Positions 51,384-62,800 of a stretch of DNA of 64,000 bases are shown here, piece by piece. The notes below the pieces were generated by a model. The model did no database searches, was not told the origin of the DNA, and saw nothing but the letters and a program-made list of their open reading frames with translations. Within the stretch, counting starts at the first letter, position 1, and each line of letters begins with the position of its first letter. A program made the translations under genes and the position numbers. This stretch comes from Komagataella phaffii GS115 (Eukaryota; Ascomycota; Pichiomycetes; Pichiales; Pichiaceae), in contig NC_012966.1 of assembly GCF_000027005.1 (NCBI RefSeq), forward strand, positions 1,714,297 through 1,778,296, read 5' to 3'.

Positions 51384-52973
51384 GATCAACTACCAGCGAA
51401 GAAGAAATCATTATCATTGAATGATCCATGGATGCGAAACAAAACGCAAGATATTTGCAGACCCGGCCACTTCGAACTCTCAGGTATGCGACTTATGGAG
51501 AGAGTTATATTACAGAAATTCCGTCTGACGTACTGACAATGGAATCAAATAGGACAAAAGATCAATCAGCAACTAGAAACCTGAGCCACTTGTCTTGGAA
51601 TATGGGTGAAGTATGCTCGTTCCTTAATTTTGCTTAAAACAAAATACCTTAGAAGCAAATACTTACTAGTTGACAAATTTGCAATTATTTTCAAGTAGTT
51701 GATGACATCTACCTTGATACTCAATCAGCGTTGAAGAAACATACTTTTCTAACGGCTTACCGCTGCATGAGGCAAAGCGAGAGAGAAAGGTAAAGAGATC
51801 TTTGTATACTTTTGCCGATGGTCATAAAAAAAGACAAATCCTAAGGGTAATAGAGTCCTCTTGTACTATGTCCTCATTCCTTTGCAAGCGATAAGGTCTA
51901 TTTTTTTGAGAAGTCCAAATGTTTAAAGTTGTAAACAACTTGTTTATTTGTTGAGAAGATCGAGATAACGAATTACGTCCGCATTGCGTGGAAGCATCTT
52001 TGACTTCCAACTGACCAGTATACAGAACACAACAATGTGCATCTATTATCTCTCTCTGCAATGCTCTTTTATATACTTTGGCTTATCAAGCTTGAATACG
52101 AATGAATATCCAAGCAGTATCGAGATGGTTGTGAGGACTGACTATCGATATCTGCGAACCTATCTGGTTGCATCATTACCAATGCAATGTTCAATGTTTG
52201 ATGTAGGTAAAAAAAAAGGAAAAAAAAGTGAAAACTCTAACCTAAAAATCATCTTAAATGGCGCTCTCAATACATTCCTCACTCTCTATTTCTATTGATA
52301 TTGATACTGAGCTTGTAAGATTTTTGGCCTGTGAAAGGTTTTTCACAAAGGTAGTAGATGAAGTTGGAGTTTACAGCAACAACAACTTGTTATTTAAGAA
52401 AGGATTTTGCAAGCTAGATGAATATGTAAATATTGGTGGTTACAAATTATATTTGTTGAGATTAGCAAAATCATTTCCGAAACAAAAACAATGTTGGGGC
52501 TAGGATATACAGAATATATTGTTGTTTAAGTGAGTAAGAGGAACGGAAACCATGGTTTTACCTGTAGCTGGTGTAGAGGACCTGCCTCCAAGAGGGAAGT
52601 GTGTTTACTGCACAGGTGATCAGGGGTTCGAGCCCACCAAGTTCCACAACTTCGTGAATTTGAATGCCATTAATATGATGATTTAAACGGATGTGAACAA
52701 TCTCTTAGTGTCTCAAACGAGTACCTTGAGGAAAAACCGTTGCCTTCCTACTGATATTTATTTGTTTGGTTCTTTGACAGATCTGTCTAGATGCATTTGA
52801 AGCAAGCTAAGTCTTGAGATGTCTTTATCCGCACCTTCAGATCAACGTGAAATTAGTAGAGTTTCTAGTCTCCAGTTCACTTCGCGCGCCAATCTTGACC
52901 TGTTTTTATCTTGTAAATCTCCATTTAAAGTTCGTCTCCGATATCAAGGGACAATAAGAATTATTATATTCTG
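51384..52973. other. 1.6 kb gene-poor region
   Basis: No convincing gene is found. An 81-codon plus frame at 52258-52503 starts with ATG after A-rich tracts but has no known domain. A tRNA-like B-box sequence GGTTCGAGCCC lies at about 52625-52635, with a paired ACCTG/CAGGT stem upstream of it, but no acceptor stem or anticodon loop fits. The region could hold a promoter, a non-coding RNA or a replication origin. Confidence 0.4.
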
Positions 52974-53912
52974 ATGTCATTGCAGGAGACACAATCGTAT
53001 GAAAAAAGCCAAAGCAACGATGATTTACTTATTGAAGCAGATACTTACAAACGTAATAATCAAACTGTAGACATATTGCCACCCAGTGATACCTCTCTAA
53101 AGGGGTCAAGCATTGAGAGGCAGACCACATTTGAGATTGGCGATCTGTCTGCTTTGAATGGGTTCAAAAAACTCACCAACTTAATACAGTTTCAGCCAGA
53201 AAGTACATTTAGAGAAAGAGTAGATACTCAAATTCTGAATTACCAGTTTACTGGAGTGAGTACAATAAACGAAAGTATTGTTGCAACCGTGAGAAGGGAC
53301 GTCACCACCATAGGATATAAATTATTACAGATATTATGGCCCATTGATTTGAGAGAGAATTCGAATACTTTTGTTAGGGGAGTTCAGTCACTCGAAAACG
53401 ACGACGACTTGAGTTCTTCTGAGAATACGACTAGAATCATCCTGGAATGGGATTTATGGGGGCCTCTAATTTTTGCGCTAGGCTATAGCCTGATTCTGAC
53501 ACTTTCTCAGAAAAATAGAAGTAACCAGATGCCGAATGAAACCCCTGAGATTTTTAGTGGTGTGTTCACGTTACTAACGCTCGCGTTGTGTGTCCTATCC
53601 CTGAATATCCAACTATTGGCTCCTTTAGATATTGGACCAGCACTTAAGAGATTGCCTTTATCATTTTTTCAAGGATTGAGCATTTTAGGGTACTGTTTTT
53701 TCCCCGTAGTTTTGGGCAGTCTACTCTCTTTGTTTGTTTTTTTCAAACCAGTTCAGATCTTAATACAGTCAGCAATGCTAGTTTGGTCCATTTACTGCGC
53801 TTACTTTTTACTAAATTTCATGCAAAAGGAAGGCGAAAATAGATTATTTCTGTCAGTGTACCCCGTGTTCTTAGTATTTGGCACTTTTTCATGGCTCTCT
53901 ATTGTTGGATAG
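52974..53912 (+). CDS. YIP4: Yip1-domain Golgi protein Yip4 (YIPF6)
   Basis: The 312-residue protein has a polar N-terminus of about 120 residues followed by a Yip1 domain: NESIVATVRRDVTTIGYKLL, the WP segment, then EWDLWGPLIFALGYSL and five hydrophobic helices. The VRRD..TIG.KL.Q.LWP and WDLWGPLIF pattern is that of Yip4/YIPF6, which binds Rab GTPases and partners Yip5 at the Golgi. It is longer than S. cerevisiae Yip4 (235) by its N-terminus and a short insert before the first helix. A 9-bp inverted repeat follows the stop. Confidence 0.83.
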   Translation: MSLQETQSYEKSQSNDDLLIEADTYKRNNQTVDILPPSDTSLKGSSIERQTTFEIGDLSALNGFKKLTNLIQFQPESTFRERVDTQILNYQFTGVSTINESIVATVRRDVTTIGYKLLQILWPIDLRENSNTFVRGVQSLENDDDLSSSENTTRIILEWDLWGPLIFALGYSLILTLSQKNRSNQMPNETPEIFSGVFTLLTLALCVLSLNIQLLAPLDIGPALKRLPLSFFQGLSILGYCFFPVVLGSLLSLFVFFKPVQILIQSAMLVWSIYCAYFLLNFMQKEGENRLFLSVYPVFLVFGTFSWLSIVG

Positions 53913-55244
53913 AGAACGACAGGGAAGATGAAAAATTGAAGATCGGTATGAGCAATATGATGCAGTGATCGCTGAGTCGTTGGATCACTGCTGAGAAACA
54001 CTTGATTTTTGAGGTTATATCTCTTGCAATTCAATTGCATATGGATCAACTAAGTAGAGATTGGGTGTTTTCCTTAGGTCAATAGGTACACTTAGGGAGC
54101 ATACTCTGCTTCTTGGCGGATTCGCTGTGGATACAGCATGGTAGTGGAAGTTCTTTTAAATTCGAATCTTGTGCAAACGGGTGTCAATATCCACATATTT
54201 AAATCCGCCTATACCCTTAGTCTAAAGTTCTCTCTCTCCAAGAATGTCAGAAAGATGCCTAGTTTCAAGTGTTCATATGAAAAAACTAGACAGTGTGAAG
54301 CAGCAAGGCAATTCTCAAGCATTATTTATCTGGTATGCCTCTAAACACTTGCCCAGTGAGATTATGCTCTAATATTAGCGCGTGACTATCAAGAGCATGA
54401 AATCATGCCAGGATTTTTTTTGACATGACTGTCTTCAACTCCCTTCCGTTCACTGAGGACTTCTGATGTGCAATCGTGATGGAAGCGGTTGTCTTTGCAC
54501 GTAAATAAAAAAATACAAAACAGACACGAATTCTATTCTGACCACAGGTGATATAGTCGCAGCCGTGCATAGCAGAGTAATGCTTCATCGCTGAAGCGCC
54601 AGGACTGATCAGAAGCCAGTTGTATCAGCAATTATTTTCCCTTGCTCATGCTACTGTATAGGTCATTATTTCTGAGTATTGAATAAGGGCAGAGAGTGGT
54701 CATGAATTCCATTTCAATTACTGTCAATCGTGATCGAGAAAAAATAGAGAGCGGACTTACACAATAGAGGGCGAAGTTGACAATTAGGCTGCGTTTTGAC
54801 CAAGTTCTCAAATATATTTTGTCATGTTTTGTTCTTCCTGTTGTCAACATTATATAATTGCTCTCATAATATCTATATGGAGGATATCATTCGTAATACC
54901 AGTCAAATTGTCTGACATCCTCAGATAGCTATGGTTTTGTTCGGTGGCAGAAATCACCGATTTGGGGTGAGAAATTCGCGTCGGCAGGTATTTTCCTTAA
55001 ATATATTCTGATTTGCAGCTTGAAGAAAGACATACCAGCGTTGTTATCTTGACTTGGAAAAAAGTTATTACGCCTTTAATAAACATAGATTCGTGACTTC
55101 GAAATCGGCCAACTAGTACACTTTGTTGTGTACAACAATTATTAGGCCCTGTTGGTTCTTCTTCAACTCACGTGATGTAGTTATGGGTGTAGAGATTGTA
55201 TTCGCTTATTATCCTGATTACAACGTAACGATCACAACTAAAGA
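53913..55244. other. 1.3 kb intergenic region upstream of VPS62-like gene
   Basis: No gene is recognised. It holds an inverted repeat at 53962-53991, a CACGTG at 55169-55174, an ATGTAG minimal frame at 55175-55180, and a second upstream ATG at 55183 whose 50-codon frame overlaps the next gene. Most of the region is AT-rich and without structure I can read. Confidence 0.45.
53962..53991. repeat. inverted repeat downstream of YIP4
   Basis: Perfect 9-bp arms GCAGTGATC / GATCACTGC with a 12-nt loop lie 50 bp after the YIP4 stop. It may be a 3' UTR hairpin or a protein-binding palindrome. Confidence 0.6.
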
Positions 55245-56519
55245 ATGTTACCATTATTGGTGCTATCATTGCTTCTCGTGTTGGGATCTTTCAGTCATCC
55301 TACAAAAACAAGCCAAGGTGGCAATTTGCATGTGAATAATATTCTAAAAAGCAGTAAGAGATTATCAGGATATCCTCCACTATTTCCCGAGCACAAGAGG
55401 ATAATACAGGACGGTCAAGTACCTTACTACGTTGTCGAATACGCACCCCTGGTTCATCTGTACTCGGAGGAGAAGTATTTTCCCTGTGATATTGCAAGAT
55501 ATGTTGATCACTTTCATGCAGTCTTTGGTAATGGCAGTGACGTTCCTGGGGGTCAGCATTTAAATATTGGTGCCTTATCTAAGTTAAACCATTATTCAGC
55601 GGCAAAAGAGGGTTCTGAGGTTTATCTCATGGCCAATACAGATTTTGACAAAAATCCTGATTATATAACTGGAAGGCACAATAAACCTAAGTATATCAAT
55701 GGAGAGATTGAAGAGGCACCTGCTGTGTTGATTGTTGTTGATAAAGGCAATGGATGGGTAGATGCATTCTGGTTTTATTTTTACGGATTCAATCTAGGTC
55801 CATTTGTTATGGGAACAGGCCCTTTTGGTAACCATGTTGGAGATTGGGAACACTCGTTAGTTCGTTTCTACAATGGCAGTCCGATAATTGTGTGGATGTC
55901 GGCACATGGAGGAGGCGGTTCTTACTTCTACAAGAATCTTGAAAAACACTACAACGATGACAAACGGCCTGTTATATTCTCTGCTCGAGGGACCCATGCT
56001 AATTACGCATCAGTAGGGCAGCAAAATCATGATCTTCCATGGGCAATGCTTTCGGATTTCACTGACCGAGGTCCTTTGTGGGATCCGACAAAGAATTTTC
56101 TGGCATACACTTACAGTGATGGTCGAATTACTTATGCAAATGGATCTCATCCTAAGAGGGAAGAAAGGTATGGGGATTGGCTATATTTTGAGGGAAGATG
56201 GGGTGATAATAAACTTCCAAGCTCCGATGAAAGGCAAAAATGGTCTCCATTCGAGTGGAAATACATTGCTGGACCAACTGGACCACTATCAAAAAACTTG
56301 GACCGCCTTAGCCCCTGCCAAAGAACGAAGTGGTGGAATTTTTGGGACGGCTGTAACACACGAGTTTATCCCAAAATGGGACAAGGGATAGAAAGTGAGG
56401 GGAATAATGGTTGTGGTAATATTTTCAGGGGTATTAGGTCGGGAATTGTTAGAAGCTTTGTGCAAACTATCACCTGGGGAGGTTGGGGTTGTTGGGTTTT
56501 AGATTTAATCTACGGATAA
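55245..56519 (+). CDS. Vps62/Tda6-like secreted or vacuolar protein
   Basis: The 424-residue protein has a signal peptide (about 1-17), then the VPS62 (DUF946) domain: YPP.F, YYVVEYAPLVHLYSEE.YFP, NPDYITG..N, FWFYFYGFNLGP, GNHVGDWEHSLVRF, ARGTHANYA and WGP..D. The C-terminus has several cysteines and glycines. Vps62 affects vacuolar protein sorting in yeast, but its biochemical role is unknown. The family is common in fungi and plants. No GPI signal is evident. Upstream ATGs at 55175 and 55183 may matter if the leader is long. Confidence 0.85.
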   Translation: MLPLLVLSLLLVLGSFSHPTKTSQGGNLHVNNILKSSKRLSGYPPLFPEHKRIIQDGQVPYYVVEYAPLVHLYSEEKYFPCDIARYVDHFHAVFGNGSDVPGGQHLNIGALSKLNHYSAAKEGSEVYLMANTDFDKNPDYITGRHNKPKYINGEIEEAPAVLIVVDKGNGWVDAFWFYFYGFNLGPFVMGTGPFGNHVGDWEHSLVRFYNGSPIIVWMSAHGGGGSYFYKNLEKHYNDDKRPVIFSARGTHANYASVGQQNHDLPWAMLSDFTDRGPLWDPTKNFLAYTYSDGRITYANGSHPKREERYGDWLYFEGRWGDNKLPSSDERQKWSPFEWKYIAGPTGPLSKNLDRLSPCQRTKWWNFWDGCNTRVYPKMGQGIESEGNNGCGNIFRGIRSGIVRSFVQTITWGGWGCWVLDLIYG

Positions 56520-58058
56520 TCGCACATAGTAGAGCTGATGTGTTTTGAAGCTGGAAAAGTAAAAACACTTTTCCATTTGACCTACTGTTTAGCGAGTGGA
56601 GATACACCCGTAGATGTGAGGGTGGAAAACTTTACTTACGCCGTCTTATGAGCTGCAATATATCAAAAAGGCCTAAGCATCAACGCACCTGATAGAGCTT
56701 TACCAAATATTCATCGTAATAATTTTTTGGCGATTATCATTTATTTCCCAGGGCCCAGCAAAACTTTATGAAGTATATGGAAGTCATATAAAAAGCTACA
56801 ATAATGAGCCAAGCTCCGAAAACAAAAAGGCTCGATAGCAACTTGGTTTTTTTCATAGAAGTAATAACAATCTTTCCAGTTTCGAGGGGGGCAGAGCATT
56901 AGAGCATAGCATACATACCTTGAATCAATCTAATCAATGTTTAATTAACAACTGCATGTTTATGCTGACAATGGTGCCATTTTTGAAGTCGCATAACCTG
57001 TCTATCAAAACAAGCTATTTGATGTTGTTAAAACAACCTCGACTTCGGTTACTGAATTGAGTGAATCGGGATTGATTTGTGAGTTGTATCTCAGATAGAT
57101 CTGAACTGGTTGAAACTGTTTTTCTACTTTTCTTGGATGGAAATCTTTTCATAAAAAATTTATGGCCCTTACTAGATACTTAATGGGGAAATTAAGCAGA
57201 GGGAAAAAATCGATTATTGAATCATCTTGACTTGCTATAATTTGCACATTAACCCCCAGAGCCATTTTGAACTCAAAACGGCTAATCATTAAGACATCCA
57301 AAAGTAGCTGAACAGTAAGATTCAGACTATTAGAAGGCACTAATGTTCATACTATGTGGTAACTATTTAGCCAATGTAACAACGCGCAGTGATACTTAAT
57401 GGTGTTGTTAGCTATTGTCTTGTTCAAATGGTTGTCAATTTCCGTCACTTCAATTGTTGGTTTCATCTAGGACCAACTATTTTTTTTTCTCTGCCATTGA
57501 CTCATGAATGTTGCTGGCAGCTAGCATCTGTAAATCATTCCATTTCTAGTAGTCTTTTAATACAAATGCAAACTTACACATCCGGATCTTAACTTGCGTA
57601 CATGGAAAGAAAGTTCTCCCGAGTGGCAACGCCACAGAAAATTCAATTATGGAGCCCGATTGAATGAAAATGTATAATATATAATCGTTGTTTACCAAAC
57701 TGAGCCATTATTTCCAATTACCTTGGACAAGAAGCCTTGCATCTGAAATGCTAGGAAAGAAAAAGAAAGTGTTCCTGTTCCATTAGTGACGGGTGTAAAA
57801 CGGATAGCATTGGTCTCAACCGCAAACAATATGTTTCCAGTTGCTCAAATATTCCATAACGATTTAGAGGATAATGCGTGATAGATTTGTTATGACAATG
57901 GCCGCTTTCCTGTTCACATCTTCGATGTTTTTAAGCTTTGTCAAATGGTCACCATGAAAAGTTATATAATGCACTACCAACTTGTGTTAGTGAACGATAT
58001 CCTGTTGTTTAATGAAAAAAAACGATGACATTAGGAACACTGAAAAGTACTCGATAGT
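56520..58058. other. 1.5 kb gene-poor region upstream of NOT5
   Basis: No gene is recognised. It begins with a 9-bp inverted repeat just after the VPS62-like stop and is AT-rich with T-tracts around 57480-57490. Possible uses are the NOT5 promoter, a non-coding RNA or a replication origin. Confidence 0.4.
56552..56575. repeat. inverted repeat after the VPS62-like gene
   Basis: Arms TGGAAAAGT / ACTTTTCCA with a 6-nt loop lie 32 bp after the stop. It would form a 3' hairpin in the transcript. Confidence 0.6.
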
Positions 58059-59757
58059 ATGGCTCACAGGAAACTGCAACAGTATGTTAATATCTTCTTC
58101 GAATCTTACTGAAAGAGACGGTTACTGACTACTTTTCAGGGAGATGGACCGGGTGTTTAAACGTATTGGGGAAGGTCTATATATCTTTGATTCCCTGTAC
58201 GATAGGCATCAAAGCTGTTCAAACTCATCACAGAAAGATAAGCTGGAGGCTGATCTAAAAAAGGAAATCAAGAAGCTGCAGCGATTCAGAGAACAAGTCA
58301 AGAGTTGGCAGGCGACCAATGAAATCAAAGAGAAGAGGAGATTGATAGAGAACAGAAAGCTCGTTGAAATAGCCATGGAGAAATTCAAATCAGTGGAAAG
58401 GGGCTCCAAGCAAAAAGCCTATTCGGACGAGGTACTAATGGGGATCTCAGAAAGCATGGAACCAGAAGAAGCTGCAAAGTTTGCTGCAATAGAGTTTCTG
58501 CAGAAATCTCTAGATGAGATTGAACGACAGGTGGAAGGGCTTGAAGCTGAGATTGATAAGGCTAGTTTCTCCAAAAAAAGTCGCAAGGCTCATTCTGACA
58601 TTGACGAGCATCAAGAAGTTTTGGAAGTTACGCTTGAGCGACTCCATTGGCACCAAGAAAAGTTAGAGATTGCACTTCGTTTATTAGAGAATGATATTTT
58701 GAAGCCTGAAAAGTTGATGCAGATCAAGGATGATTTGGAATATTATTTGGAAAGCAACCAAGAGTACGATTTTATGGAAGATGATACTCTTTATGACGAC
58801 CTCAATCTAAATGTAGACCAATCTTTGGCGCATGAGGTCACTACTTCCTTTTGTAAAGCAGAAGACCATGATGTTTCCTTGAGCCCCCTCCCTTCAACAG
58901 ATAGCACTTCCTCAGTACATAAGAAACTCAAAGAAGACCCCCAAAAAAGCTCTTTTGGTTCACAAGTTCTTTCAAGTAACTCTGCGAGTCCGGTAAGCAC
59001 TCAATCCCTCATGGACAGCGGACCCCAGAATTCCAAACTACTAACAACTTCTTTACGACCTGCCTCAGTGCCAGTTAAACCTTCGTCAGACGTGAGATGG
59101 GCTGTTGCCATAAATAAAACAGACAAGCTGTTCCAGGCAAAACCCATTTCCAGCTCTTCAGAGCAGTTTACCTCTCTGAATGGCTCCTTGACCTCCTCTC
59201 ATAACCAGCAGCTTATCCCCCAAGATCAAAATCGAATATCAATAACAGATAGTACGATAGCCTCAATGCCCCCAGGTATTCAAAACCTGATCCTTGGTTT
59301 TTTGGATTCAAGGAAGAGTTCGAAGAAACTCATGAAAAGTAATGCGATTTACACACAAGCATGGAATTTCTCTTCATATTTTTCTCCACCAGAAACTGCT
59401 ATACCTTCTTCATTAGAATCACAGAGAGTTGCAATGATTTGGAATTCAATTCGTGGAAGTGCCGATTTGCATTCTTTGGTGCAACGAGTGGATACAGCAA
59501 CCTTATTTTACGCCTTTTACTTTGCGTCAACGCCTTATGAAAGGGTTGTTTCTAAGAATGTACTTGTAAATTTAAGACATTGGAAACTGCACCACAACCA
59601 AAAGTTATGGTTCCAACGTTTTGGCCAACCTAAATCTGTCGGGGAGGGCTTTGAGATTGCCGATTTCAAAGTGTTTGACGCTGCTTCATGGAGTCTGAAA
59701 GAGATGCTTAACTACAAGTTTGAGTACAGTTTCTTATTTTCTGACAATGCAAGATAA
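58059..59757 (+). CDS. NOT5: CCR4-NOT subunit Not5 (two exons)
   Basis: Exon 1 (58059-58081) encodes MAHRKLQQ in part; exon 2 (58140-59757) continues EMDRVFKRIGEGL. Joined, the N-terminus MAHRKLQQEMDRVFKRI matches the Not3/Not5 family (RKLQ.EID..+K+..EG). A coiled coil (about 10-230), a low-complexity Ser-rich middle and a C-terminal NOT box (about 405-545) follow, with FYAFYF...YERVVSKN.L and WFQRFGQPKS. Total about 545 residues, near S. cerevisiae Not5 (560) and far shorter than Not3 (836). Not5 senses slow ribosomes at the E site and links codon optimality to decay. It converges with MGA2. Confidence 0.92.
58082..58139 (+). other. NOT5: NOT5 intron (58 nt)
   Basis: Donor GTATGT, branch TACTGAC shortly before the acceptor TTTTCAG. 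Splicing joins CAA CA to G GAG ATG and restores the conserved LQQEMDR start, which fixes both boundaries. Confidence 0.92.
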
Positions 59758-59879
59758 AGTTCAAATATTACCCAAAGTCCCTAAATTTTTTATCGCTTTC
59801 CTCCATATTTTGAGCCACGCTTCTTGTAATGATCGAATTGTTGGCTCCCTTCAATGGCGAATAGAGAACTCAAAATTCT

Positions 59880-62800
59880 TCATGACATTACTGTATTCAG
59901 ATTATTCAATTGCCCCCTCAACATAGTGCTCACTTGTTCCTTACCCAGCATAACTGAGACCAAAACAGATCGTAGAAGTTGAACAAAATGGTCATACGAC
60001 TGCTTGTAGTCTGTTTGTTTTGCCATTTCAAATTTACTTATAAATAGGATAGGCAGCATCATTAATAGCATAGGTAACCAAATGAAAAACAGCCTTTTAT
60101 CATTCAGCACAGATTTACGGCTATTTTGACTAGCAAAACTGTATTGAAACGTCTTAGTAGCCTCTTCAGAACCGAAATCTCGAACAATATCGACGCTGCC
60201 ATCTATTAACGTTTCAGGCATATCAGAAATTTGACGTTCTTGGGCATCTTTTGTGAAGGAAGACGTAGTAAACTTCATTAGGGATCTGATAGATGAGTCA
60301 TTAGGGAAAAGATCATCATAACTAGGTAAGTTCTCTTCAGGTAAGCTATCCACGGAGTGGGCAAAGGATTTGTTGACGGGTTGGAAAACATTTTGAACCT
60401 TTCTCCACAATTTCAATTTAGTTCGTTTATTTCCGTCATAATCCGAAGTAATGGTATCCGTTTCTGAATCGATAGCTGGCGCACTATCCGTTTTTTCAGA
60501 TTCAGAATCTGTAGGGACAGAATCAGCAGAAACGGGGAGTTCATCATTATCACTACTCATATTCTCATCATCTGCATCTTCCTCTTCTTGATCGTAAAGA
60601 ATAAAATCGGCAAAACTACTTGACCTTTGCTGCTCTGTGCTGTCATGAACTTCGTAGACCATACGTGAAACTTTGTATTCAAGCGCACTTTCATCAATAT
60701 TACTGAATATCGAAGTGAGCGAATCAGAAGAGAGCCTTCTGTCTAACAATTGATCTGACCTGACACCAATTCCTATTAGGTCTAAAACGTTAGAATCGGT
60801 GATATCTTCAACATTAACCTGATTGTTTATCTTCATAGATAAAGAGGCTCTACACCGAATTAATAATTCAGATACCTCTCTTTGCCCGTTTACCAGGGCT
60901 AGGTGTAAGGGAGTTAAGTCATTGATATCCTTATGGTCAATTTTGCATCCCCTCTCTATCAAAAATAACACTAAATTCACGTAACCTTTCATTGCAGCCA
61001 AATGTAATAGTGTGTGTCCCTCAGGAGTACATAAAGAAAAATTTGGCTTTGAAATTGGGCAATTGGGAAGCTCCATTAGCTCCATAACCTTCAAAAGTAA
61101 GATCTCTTGTTCCCAGTTCTCTTTCGTTAATTCCTTAACGGTAGTTGTTGCTGTCGACAACCATTCCTGATGTACGGCATTTTCAATGTTGTTCAACATT
61201 TCTGGTGAGTTCTGAACACTCTGTGCTACCGAATTTTCACCCGTATGACCAACAATACGTTTAGCGATATTTTTTGCATCTTCCAATTTTCCATTCATCT
61301 TCAAACCCACAATCTGTAAGGCGAGTTCAATTAGCTGTCTGTCAGAATCGTCCAGATATGTGAACACCTGCGTAGCAGGTAGGCTCACATCTTGTTCTCC
61401 TGAGTTTGCATCCTCGAAAGTTACTAAAACCTGACCAGGTTGTGAAGATGGGGGTAAGTATGTAACGATAGTGGATTCTGACCAACAATGAGTCGCCAAT
61501 GCCAAGTTAGAACCGAACTTTACCGCAAGCCCCGGACGAAAGTTGGAACCAAGGAGAGTGACTTCGATACCGCCTCTAACTGGCCCCTGGGCGGGTATTA
61601 TTCTCTGGATTGTGGGCTTATTTGAAACGTCGGACTTAATAATAGGCGGAGGTACCTGAAAGCAATGTACTCCCTTCATTCCCTGAGAAGAGGTGCTTGT
61701 TATTGATGTTGATGAGCAGTAGTTTGTGTTGCGATCTGGCGTTGTACTACTTCCAGAAGCACTTGCAATAGAGCCGATCCTACTCGTAGGAGACCTGGCC
61801 ACATCAGCAGTATTAGGACTTGTAGGTTCCTTTTTGAGAGAGGCTGCAACGGCGTTAACATCACTCCAGGGTCTCTTTTGACGTTTCGACCCCCTTTGGG
61901 ATCCGAGCTGTCCTTGTAGCAGGGTCTCGTTTTGAGATTGAGTACAATCTGTCGATGATTCATCAATGGAAGTTGGAGAAAGTGGATGATTGCCTTTAAG
62001 CGAGACACCGCTCGATTGCACATTCTTTTTCCTGTCCATAATCATAATGTTACCCGAAAAGCACTTGCCTAGAACTTCACCTTTGGAATTTCTCAAAACA
62101 AACATCAGCTTGAATCCTTTAGACTCTTGATGATGCCTGCAATAGCAAACTATTCGGGAAAGTAGATCAATCTTTTTTTCAGCCATAGTCCCCGTTGGTG
62201 CTGGGAAAGAAACAATCTCTTTGCAATTAAAAATTATAGCCCTTCTTGGTGTACTCAGACTCCAGCTTGCACCATCCTCTGTAGATCCATTCTTTCGCCT
62301 CGATGCTCTCTTAAGTTCTCTACGAACACACTTGCTACAAACATTGCATGATTGTGCGTCACCAACTGAGTTCGAATCGCTAGTAACAACAAAAGTATCG
62401 AGATAAAGTAAGTGTGGCTGCATACTTACAGGAATATCACCATTCAGACAAAGTTTCGATTTTGCAATAGTGTCGTTGGGTAGGTGAAGTAAGAATTGGG
62501 GCGGCGCAGGAGAAATGGAAAGCTCAATCTTGATCTGGGTTTCAACTCTGGATGAAACTGGCAATCCACCTATTCTTAATGAGTAGGGTAAACGTTCTGG
62601 TTCTAAAGAAAGATAATTGGAGGGTATTGAAAAATTGTTCTTCGGAGACGGCAGCACGTAACCGACATCGTTTTCATTGCTTATTTGTAGTGGGCATTCT
62701 GAGCTAGCGCAAGTATCTCTACTTGGACCAAACTTCAATCTAATCAGCTCCTCTCGGGATCTTTCGTACTCGTAAAATTGTGAATCATCTGTTTTAAGAG

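Noticed and set aside
52258..52503. 81-codon plus-strand frame starting with ATG
   Set aside because: No domain, signal peptide or family resemblance, and it lies in a gene-poor AT-rich stretch; chance occurrence is likely.
52550..52650. possible tRNA gene near a GGTTCGAGCCC B-box sequence
   Set aside because: No 7-bp acceptor stem, and no anticodon loop with U33 fits; the T-stem has mismatches.
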